From positions 2,232,001 to 2,296,000 of the forward strand of contig NZ_CP113939.1 of the NCBI RefSeq assembly GCF_029392315.1: a stretch of DNA of 64,000 nucleotides, read 5' to 3'. Position 1 is the first letter of the stretch, and each line of letters opens with the position of its first letter. This document shows, piece after piece, positions 34,007-44,100 of this stretch. Below the pieces are notes generated by a model that saw only the letters and a list, made by a program, of their open reading frames with translations, was not told where the DNA came from and did no database searches. The position numbers were made by a program, and so were the translations under genes. The stretch comes from Bifidobacterium sp. ESL0690. Its GTDB lineage: Bacteria; Actinomycetota; Actinomycetes; Actinomycetales; Bifidobacteriaceae.

Positions 34007-34831
34007 ATGGACTCACTATCAAAGGATCCCCAAGCGGCGCGGGCCTCACGCGCGCCCCAAGCAACCGGCAATGCTGCCCAAAATTCGAATCGCGCCCCTA
34101 TTCATGACGAGATTCATTCCGGGGTCGGGGTCCTCGATAAGACAGTCAAGATTCTTGAGGCCCTCGAAAGCGGGCCGTCCACTCTAGGTCAACTCGTCGC
34201 AGCCACAGGCCTTGCGCGGCCTACCGCACATCGTCTGGCCATTGCGCTGGAACGTCATCGTTTCGTTTTGCGTGACCAACATGGCCGCTTCATTCTGGGC
34301 TCGCGTTTCGCCGAACTGGCCACCGCCGCCGGCGAAGACCGACTGCTGACCGCCGCCGGACCGATTCTTCAGACACTTCTCGACCGCACCGGCGAATCCG
34401 CACAGATCTATCGCCGTCAAGGCGACCAGCGTGTCTGCATCGCTGCCGTCGAGCGCGCCAGCGGACTACATGATTCCATCCCGGTCGGCGCCATGCTTTC
34501 CATGCAGGCCGGCAGCGCCGCGCAAATACTCGTCGCCTGGGAGGATTCCGAGCGTTTGCATCAGGGCCTGCGTCACGCCAAATTCACGACTTCCACGCTG
34601 GCAACCGTCCGTCGCCGCGGCTGGGCCGATTCGGTCAACGAACGCGAGGAAGGCGTCTGCTCGGTCTCAGCGCCGATCCGCAACTCCTCGGGCCAGGTCA
34701 TCGCCGCCATCTCCATTTCCGGCCCTTCCGGCCGCATGGGTCCCTCCCCCGGTCGCCGCTATGCCCCGTACGTTATGGCCGGCGGCAAATACCTGACCGA
34801 CGCCCTGATGAAGGCCAGCGCCGGCCGGTAA
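34007..34831 (+). CDS. IclR family regulator (NdgR/LeuR-like)
   Basis: This 274-residue protein has about 40 low-complexity N-terminal residues, a winged-helix IclR domain (STLGQLVAATGLARPTAHRL) and a C-terminal effector domain (SIPVGAMLSMQAGSAAQILV, ending ISISGPSGRMGPSPGRR). Divergence from leuC and the sequence pattern match NdgR, which controls leuCD and amino-acid metabolism in actinobacteria. It may bind the palindrome at 33939 and also control itself. Confidence 0.88.
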   Translation: MDSLSKDPQAARASRAPQATGNAAQNSNRAPIHDEIHSGVGVLDKTVKILEALESGPSTLGQLVAATGLARPTAHRLAIALERHRFVLRDQHGRFILGSRFAELATAAGEDRLLTAAGPILQTLLDRTGESAQIYRRQGDQRVCIAAVERASGLHDSIPVGAMLSMQAGSAAQILVAWEDSERLHQGLRHAKFTTSTLATVRRRGWADSVNEREEGVCSVSAPIRNSSGQVIAAISISGPSGRMGPSPGRRYAPYVMAGGKYLTDALMKASAGR

Positions 34832-34857
34832 CCAACATATAGACCATATATATACAT

Positions 34858-34896
34858 AAAATCCGTGTGACCACATGTTATGATCACACGGATTTT
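34858..34896 (+). terminator. Terminator after the IclR gene
   Basis: A 13-bp stem AAAATCCGTGTGA / TCACACGGATTTT is followed by a T. It lies 26 bp after the stop at 34831. Confidence 0.85.
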
Positions 34897-35000
34897 TACA
34901 TATCAATTCTTCGGTCAACCGATAAAACACCGAAAATATGGCTCGGCAACGGCAACCGATTCGGGTCTTCCCTCTCGATGCCAGCGTAAGAATAAAGAAA

Positions 35001-35062
35001 GCCGGGCACTGTCTTCGGGAATACAAGGGGCAGAACCCCGATTCCTTCAGACAATGCCCGGC
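35001..35062 (-). terminator. Terminator of the giant surface-protein gene
   Basis: The 22-bp arms starting GCCGGGCA pair with four mismatches, and the loop holds a small AGGGG/CCCC hairpin. On the minus strand it is followed by TTTCTTTATTC. It lies about 80 bp beyond the stop at 35141. Confidence 0.65.
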
Positions 35063-35097
35063 CCTAGAAGAGCCGGCAGGATGCAGCTGCCAGCTGA

Positions 35098-35131
35098 GGC
35101 CGCGCCTAGGTTGGGTGTGTGGGGCGCGGCC
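35098..35131. other. GC-rich hairpin just after the giant gene
   Basis: Perfect 9-bp arms GGCCGCGCC / GGCGCGGCC are separated by 16 nt, 10 bp beyond the stop codon. No U-run follows on the minus strand. It may protect the 3' end of the long mRNA. Confidence 0.45.
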
Positions 35132-35140
35132 AGTATTTAA

Positions 35141-38100
35141 TTACTCGCCACGGCGACGCCTGCAAATAATCTGCAGACCGAGCGCCATGATCATGGCGGA
35201 CACCATCAGGCCCATCGGCACCGCAACTGCCGAGCCGGTGGTCGCCACGACCTTCGGCTTCGGCCGAGACGCGAGCCACTTTTGGCCCTCAGGCGTAGCA
35301 AGCCAAGCATAACCCTCTGGAGTCTTCAGCCAATCCTGTCCTGCCGGCGTATTCAGCCAAGCAAGACCCGGAGCCGAAGAGACCCAAATCTGACCCGGTT
35401 TCGTGCCCAGCCACTGGTGGCCGCCAGGCGTAGCGAGCCATGCACTGCCATTCGGGGTGTTAAGCCAGCTATGGCCTTGTGGCGTCTGGAGCCAGGCGTG
35501 GCCCGGATCGCTGGAGACCCACTGATGACCCTGAGGAGTGCTGAGCCAATGCTGACCCTCTTGCGATGGCAGCCACTGGTGGCCCTCGGGCGTTTCAAGC
35601 CAGCCGGAGCTCGGCGGAGTCGTCACCACAGGATTACTCGGGGCCGGAGGCGCAATCTTCGTCCACTGCGCCACCACGGTGACGTTGCCGGAGATAGTCG
35701 CATTCGGGTCATACGGCACCAGGCTGCGCAGCATGCTCTCCACGAACCAGCCGTCGAAACGGTAGCCGGTACGGGTCGGCGTAGGCAGCTGTCCGAACTT
35801 GTCACCCTCGGCGACGATACGCGGAGCAATTGCACTACCGCCCTCGACGTCGAACGTGATGGTCAGCTGCGCCTTCCAGACCGGACGGATCGTGATGTCG
35901 TGCGCAGGAATCGTGGTGCCCGTTGAATGGACACCGGCGAACGTGAACGCGTTCCAATCCGTGCCGTTGGTGGAATACTCCCAGCCGCGAGGCAGGAAGC
36001 CGGTCTTGGTGTACCCGCCGGCAGGCTCGGCCAAGGTCGAACCGTAGTCGTGCGGGGACGCGCCGGGCATGGCCGCCCAGCTGCCGCCGTCGACATCGTA
36101 CGTCACGTTGTATTGGTCGAGCGCGAAGGTCGGACGGATAGTGATATCCGAAGCCGGGATCGTGGTCGTGCCGAACGTGAAGGCCTGCCAGCCGCCGGAC
36201 GTGGTCTTGTACTCCCAGCCGCTTTGGTGCTTGTGCGCCGGAGCAGCAAGGTCGACGGTGCCGGGGGCCGAAGCAATGACGGAACCATAGTCGTGGCGCG
36301 ACACCCCAGGCATCGAGCCCCACGACGTGGCGCCGTTGAGCTGGTAGCCCACACGGTACTGGTCGAGCGCGAAGGTCGGGCGGATGATGATATCATGCGC
36401 CGGCATCGCGGTGGATCCGAACGTGTAGTCGGCCCAGCTTGCGCCGTTGTCCTGCGAATACTCCCACGCGGCATGGTGCTTATGCGCCGGGGCCGTAAGG
36501 CCTGTGGTGACAGGAGCCGTCGCGATGGTGGAGCCGTAGTCGTGCAGGGTGGTGCCGCCGGGCATGGAAGCCCATGTGCCGTCGCCTTGCTGATAGCTGA
36601 CACGGTACTGGTCGAAGACCACACGCGGGCGGATCGTGATGGCATAATCCGGAAGCGTCGTGGAAGCGAACGTGTACCTGGCCCAGTCGCCGCTGCCGCC
36701 GGTCCTGCGATACTCCCAGCCGTCCTGGTGCTTATGCGCCGGGAAGCTGATACCCGCAGTGTTCGGGGCCGTTGCGATGGTCGAACCGTAGTCATAGGCG
36801 GTCGGAGTCGTCGGCATCAAGGACCAAGTGGCTTGGCCGGCCGCATACGACACGTTGTATTGATCCCAGTCCCAGTGCGGACGAATCGTGATGGCATGGT
36901 CGGGAACGGTCGTGGCGGAACCGCCGGTGCCGAACTCAAACGCAACCCATGTGTCGCTGCTGCCAGTCTTGCGATACTCCCAGCCGGAGTGATGCTTGTG
37001 CGACGGAGCGGTCATGCCCGTAGTGTTCGGTTCACTGGAGATCGTCGAACCGTAGTCGTGCGCGACCGGAGTCGATGGCATCACAGCCCACGTGCCGCCG
37101 CCGTTCTCGTAGCTCACGTTGAACTTGTCGAAGACGATGCGCGGACGAATCGTGATGTCGTAGGCCGGAAGCGTGGTCGAACCGAACGTATACGTCGCCC
37201 ATGGATTACTGCTGCCAGCCTTGCGGAACTGCCAACCGTCCTGGCGCTTATGCGCCGGAGCGGTCAGGTCGCCGACACCGGGAGCCATGGAGATCGTGGA
37301 ACCGTAGTTATACGCAGTGGTGCCGAGCGGGATCGACGTCCATGAAGTGGCATCGCCGAGCTCATAGCCCACGTTGAACTGGTCCAAGACCACATGCGGA
37401 CGAATCGTGATGTCGTAGGCCGGAAGCGTGGTCGAACCGAACGTATACGTTGCCCACTCATCGCTGCTGCCCGTCTTGCGGAACTGCCAGCCGTCCTGAT
37501 GCTTGTGCGCCGGGAAGCTGATACCCGCAGTGCTCGGGGCGTTCGGGATGACGGAACCGTAGTCGTAGGCGGTCGTGCTTCCGGGCACGCCGGACCACGT
37601 GGCTTCGCCGGTCTCGTAACCGACGTTGAACTGGTCGGAAACCACGTGCGGACGAATCGTGATGGCATGATCCGGGATCGTGGTGGCCGAACCGCCGGTG
37701 CCGAACTTGAACGTCACCCACGGAGCGCTGCTGGCGGCTTCGCGATACTCCCAGCCATCCTGGTGCTTGTGCGCCGGGAAGCTGATGCCGGAAGTCGACG
37801 GGGCGGAAGCGATGGTCGAACCATAGTCATGCGCGGTCGTACCCGTCGGCACGCCGGACCAAGTCGCCTCGCCGGCTTCGTAACCGACATCGAACTGGTC
37901 CATGACCCACTTCGGGCGAATCGTGATGTTGTGGTCGGGAAGCGTGGTCGAACCGAACGTATACGTCGCCCAGTCGTCACTGCTGCCCGTCTCGCGATAC
38001 TCCCAGCCGGACTGATGCTTGTGGCTCGGGGCCACGATACCCGCAACAGACGGAGCATTCGGGATGGTGGAACCATAGTCATAGGCTGTGGTGCCGCTAG

Positions 38101-41100
38101 GCATCAGGCTCCATGTCGCGCCAGCGCCGGCCTCGTAGGAGACGTCGAACTGGTCGGTCACCCAATGCGGTCGAATCGTGATGTTGTGCGCCGGAATCGT
38201 CGTGGCGGAGCCGCCGGTACCGAACGTGAACGTCGTCCACGGGGCGCTGCTGCCGGTCTCGCGGTACTCCCAGCCGTCACGATGCTTGTGGCTCGGGGCC
38301 GTGATGCCCGAAACAGACGGGGCGTTCGCAATGGTGGAACCGTAGTCATACGCGGTCGTGCCCGTAGGCCTGCCTGGCCACGTCGCACCGTCGCCGGACT
38401 CGTAACCAACCGCATACTGGTCGGTCACCCAATGCGGACGAATCGTGATATCGTGCGCCGGAAGCGTGGTGGTGCCGAACGTGTACTTCGCCCATTCGTC
38501 ACTGCTGCCGGTCTTGCGGAACTCCCAACCATCCTGGTGCTTGTTCGCCGGGTTGGTCAGGTCGCCGGTGCCGGGGGCCAACGAAATCTTCGAACCGTAG
38601 TCATACGGGCTCACGGCGGGGATGGAAAGCCAGCTTGCGCCGTCTCCCGCCTCGTAAGAGACCTGGTACTGGTCCCACTGCACGTGAGGCCGGATGGTGA
38701 TGGCATGGTTCGGGATCGTGGTCACGCCGAACGTGAACGTCGTCCACGAGGCGCTGCTGCCGGTCTCGCGGTACTCCCAGCCGTTCCAGTTCTTGTGCGC
38801 CGGGACGGTCAGGTCGCCGGTGGGCGGGGCCGAGGCGATGACGGAACCATAGTCGTGCTGCGTCGTGGTGGACGGCACACCGGGCCATGTCGCGTCACCG
38901 GTCTCGTAGGACACGCCGTACTTGTTGAACACCCACTTCGGACGAATCGTGATGTTGTAGTTCGGAATCGTGGTGGCCGAGCCGCCCGTGCCGAACGTGA
39001 AGTCGGTCCATGCGGCGCTGCTGCCGGCGCGATGGTACTCCCAGCCGTCCTGACGCTTGTGCGTCGGGGCGACGATACCGGAGGTCGACGGAGGCGTCGG
39101 GATAGTGGAACCATAGTCGTACGGGGTCGTACCCGTTGGCATGGTGGACCATGTCGCGCCGTCACCGGCCTCATAGTTGACCCGGTACTGGTTGGCAACC
39201 CACTTCGGGCGAATCGTGATGTCCGAATCGGGCATCGTGGTGGAGCCGAACGTATAGTCCTGCCAGCCGCCGGACGAAGCGCGGTATTGCCAGCCGTCCT
39301 GATGCATATTGGTCGGGGCGGTCAAGTCACCGGTAGGAGGCGCGGACACGATGACGGAACCGTAATCGTGCAGGGTCGTGCCCGTAGGCATTGAGCCCCA
39401 CGAGGCACCCGTACCCGCTTCATAACCCACGCGGTACTGATCGAAGACCACATGCGGACGAATCGTGATGGCGTAGTCCGGGATCTGAGTCGAACCGAAC
39501 GTGAACGTCGCCCATGTGTCATTGCTGCCGGTCGCACGGTACTCCCAGCCGTCCTGATGCTTATGCGCCGGGAAGCTGATGCCCGTCGTGTTCGGTGCGG
39601 ACGGGATGGTCGCACCGTAGTCATACTGCGTCGGGGTCGGCGGCACGGAAGCCCATGCGGCTTCGCCCTGCTCGTAGGAAACGGGGAACTTGTCGGCAAC
39701 CCACTTCGGGCGAATCGTAATGTCCGAATCAGGCATCGTGGTGGAGCCGAACGTATAGCTCTGCCAGCCGCCGGAGGAAGCACGATACTCCCAGCCGTCC
39801 TGGTGCTTGTGCGCCGGAGCGACGATACCGGAGGTCAGCGGGGCCGACGCGATGATGGAGCCATAGTCGTGCAGAGTCGTGCCCGTCGGCATCGTGGCCC
39901 ACGAGGCACCCGTACCCGATTCATAACCCACGCGGTACTGGTCGAAAGCCACATGCGGACGAATCGTGATGTTGTAATCCGGAATCGTGGTGACGCCGAA
40001 CGTGAACGCGTTCCAGCTGCCGCTGCCGCCGGTTTCGCGATACTCCCAGCCGTTCCAGTTCTTGTGCGCCGGAACAGTGAGACCAGTGGTAGGCGGAGCC
40101 GAGGCGATGGTGGAACCATAGTCGTGCTGCGTGGTGCCAGTCGGCACGGAAGACCATGTCGCGTCGCCGCTGGAATAGCTCACGGTGAACTGGTCGATGA
40201 CGACGTGCGGGCGAATCGTGATGGCATGGTCCGGAATCGTGGTGGCCGAGCCGCCGGTGCCGAACGTGAACGTCGCCCACGGGGCCATGCTGCCGGTCTC
40301 GCGATACTGCCAGCCATCCTGATGATGATGCGCCGGGAAGGTGATGCCCGTCGTGTTCGGGGCGGATGCGATGGTCGAACCATAGTCGTGGCCCGCAGTC
40401 GCAGGCGTGGAAGCCCACGTCGCGTCGCCTTGCTCATACGACACGTTGTACTTCACCCAGATCCAATGCGGGCGAATCGTGATGTCATAATCCGGAAGCG
40501 TGGTGGCGCCGAACGTATATGTCACCCAGTCATCGCTGCTGCCCGTCTTGCGGTACTCCCAGCCGGACTGCTGCTTGTGCGAAGGCGCGTTCAGGTCGCC
40601 CGTGCCAGGCACGGAACCGATGGTGGAGCCGTAATCATACGCGGTCGTGCCCGGCGGCATGGAACCCCATGTCGCGCCGGAGCCGGCCTCATAGGAAACG
40701 TCGTGCTGATCGGAGACCACGCGCGGACGAATCGTGATGTTGTGGTCCGGAAGCGTGGTCGAGCCGAAGGTATACTTCGCCCACGGGGCGCTGCTGCCGG
40801 TCTCGCGATATTCCCAGCCGTCACGGTGCTTGTGCGCCGGAACCGTCAGGTCGCCGGTGCCTGGAGCGTTGGTGATGGTTGAGCCGTAGTCGTACGCGGT
40901 CGCGGTCGGCGGCACGCCAGGCCAGCTGGCGTCGCCCGTCTCGTAGGACACGTTGTACTGGTCCCACGCGAACGTCGGACGGATCAGGATGTCATGCGCC
41001 GGCACCGGGGTGGTGCCAAACGTGAACGAATCCCAGTTCGCGCCGTTGTCCTGCGAATACTGCCAGGCCTTCGCGTGCTTGTGCTGCGGGGCCATCAGAT

Positions 41101-44100
41101 CCGAGGTGCCCGGAACGGTCAGCTGCGAATGGTAATCGTAGCGCGTGGCCGCGGGCATGCCGGCCCACGAGGTCGCCTCGCCGCGCTGGTAGGTCACCGT
41201 GTATTGGTCAAAGACCACATGCGGGCGAATCGTGATGTTGTGCGCCGGAATCGTGGTGGCGGAACCGCCCGTACCGAAGGTGAACGTGGTCCACGAGTCG
41301 CTGCTGCCGGTCTCTCGGAACTCCCAACCGTCCTGGTGCTTATGCGCCGGGAAACTGATGCCCGTGGTGTTCGGGGCAGACGCGATGGTCGAGCCATAGT
41401 CGTGAGCGGTCGTACCCGTTGGCACGCCGGACCACGTGGCCTCGCCGGCCTCGTACTTGACGTCATAGGAATTCCACACCACGTGCGGACGAATCGTGAT
41501 GGCATAATCCGGAATCGTGGTGGCCGAGCCACCAGTGCCGAACGTGAACGTGGTCCACGCGGCCATGCTGCCGGTCTCACGGAACTCCCAACCGTCCTGG
41601 CGCTTGTTCGCCGGGAAAGTGATGCCCATGGTCGAAGGCGCAGACGCGATGGTCGAGCCATAGTCGTACGCCGTCGAACCCGTAGGCACGCCGGACCACG
41701 TGGCCTCGCCTTGCTCGTAGGAGACGTCGAACTGGTCCATAACCCACTTCGGACGAATCGTGATGTTGTGCGCGGGAAGTGTGGTGGCGCCAAAGATATA
41801 CGTTTCCCAGCTGGCGCTGCTGCCGGTCTCGCGATACTCCCAGCCGGACTGGTGCTTGTGCGTCGGCTTGGTCAGGTCACCCGTGCCAGGCGCGCTGGGA
41901 ATGGTCGAACCGTAATCATAGGAAGTCGTACCCGTCGGCATGGAACCCCATGTCGCGCCGGGGCCCGCCTCATACGACACGTCGTACTGGTCGGAAAGCA
42001 CGCGAGGACGGATGGTGATGGGATGGTCCGGGATCGTGGTGGCCGAGCCGCCCGTGCCGAACGTGAACTTCACCCAGCTGTCGCTGCTGCCGGTCTTGCG
42101 ATACTCCCAACCGTCACGATGCTTGTGCGCCGGAATGGTCAGGTCGCCGGTTGCCGGCGGATTGGCGATGGTTGAGCCATAGTCATACTGCGTCGCGGTC
42201 GGCGGCACGCTCGGCCAATTAGCATCGCCGGTCTCGTAGGAAACAGCGTACTGGTCGAACACCCACTTCGGGCGAATCGTGATGTTGTGGTCGGGAAGCG
42301 TGGTCGAACCGAACGTATACGTATCCCATTCGCCGCTGCCGCCGGTCTCGCGATACTCCCAGCCGTTACGATGCTTGTGGCTCGGAGCAGTGATGCCCGT
42401 GATGTTCGGCTCGTTCGCAATGGTGGAGCCGTAATCGTAAGAGGTGGTGCCGGAAGGCATCAAGGCCCAGGTGCCGCCGCCGTCCTCGTAGCGCACCTGG
42501 TACTTGTCATAGACCACATGCGGGCGAATCGTGATATCGTGCGCCGGAATCGTGGTGGCGGAACCGCCCGTACCGAACGTGAACGTGTCCCAGGTGCCGG
42601 AGCCGTCGGTTTCGCGGTATTCCCAACCGTCCTGGTGCTTGTGCGTCGGGAAGGTGATGCCCGTGGTGTTCGGGGCCGTAGCGATGGTCGAACCATAGTC
42701 GTGCGAGGTCGTACCCGAAGGCACGGAACCCCACATGGCTTCGCCGGCCTCGTACTTGACGTCATAGGAATCCCACACCACGTGCGGGCGGATTGTGATG
42801 GGGTAAGCCGGAAGGGTGGTGCTGCCGAAGGTATACGTTACCCATTCGTCGCTGCTGCCGGTCTTGCGATACTGCCAGCCATCCTGATGCTTGTGCGCCG
42901 GGAAGCTGATGCCCGTGGTCGCAGGAGCGTTGGCGATGGTCGAACCGTAATCATACGGCGCTGGAGCGGGCACAGGAGCCCACGTGGCCTCGCCCTGCTC
43001 ATAGGAAACGTTGAACTGGTCCATGACCCACTTCGGGCGGATCGTGATGTTCGAGGCGGGAATCTCCGTGCCGGTGCCAAGGGCGCCGAACGTGAACGTC
43101 TGCCAGCCGCCGGTCGAGGCCTTATACTCCCAGCCGTCGCGATGCTTGTGCGCCGGGGCCGTCATACCCGTCGTCGGGGGCTCCGTCGGAATCGTCGAAC
43201 CATAGTCGTACGCCGTCGAACCCGAAGGCATCGAAGACCACGAAGCACCATCGCCGGTCGCATAGCTCACGTTATATTGATCGGTCACCCACTTCGGACG
43301 AACCGTAATGTCATAAGCCGGCACATGCGTCACACCGAACTTGAACTCCAGCCAAGGATCAGTGGAGGGGGCACCCGTCTTGCGATACTCCCAGCCACTC
43401 GTAGCCGTATCCTGATGCTTGTTGCTCGGAGGCGCGAAATCGGTCAGGCTCGGCTGGGACACCATGTCATCTTCATCCACACGAACAGGAGAAGCGGGCA
43501 TGTCCGACCACGAGCCGCCATTCTTGTCATAGGTCACGTGGCGCGGGATAGCCTCCCAAGTCGGCCGGATGGTGATGGCGTAATCCGGCATGTGGGTCGA
43601 GCCGAACGTGAACGCCGCCCAATTATCAGTGCTATCGGTCTTCCGATATTGCCAGCCGCTGCGCTGCTTGTGCACCGGGGCCTTCAGATGCGAGAGATTC
43701 GACGGCTCGGAGATCATAGCGTCATACGCCGTGGAGACCGCACCCTGCGGCGTGCCGTTCCACGTGCCGCCGTTCAGATCGAACGTGACATCGTAATGGG
43801 CCGGAACCCACGAGGCATACAACGTCAAAGGCGTCGCGCTGCTGCATGCGGTACCGAAATCATAAACCGGACCTGTCGAGCTACCCGTATGCCAGGCCTC
43901 GAACATGTAATGGGTCTTGGTCGGGTTCGCCGGGGCATGCGCAGTACCGCCCCACGGCACCTCCTGGTCCGGCACGATGCTACCGCCCTGCGAATCAAAG
44001 CGTACCGTCGGATGACCAGTGACATGCGTCACCGAGTTGCCCACGACTATGCCGGAGGGCAAGACACCCGCAATCGGCACAGTATCGGCGAAGCTGAACT

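Noticed and set aside
35878..43803. Regular repeats resembling a CRISPR array
   Set aside because: The units are about 210-255 bp, coding throughout and diverged. There are no short identical repeats with unique spacers and no cas genes.
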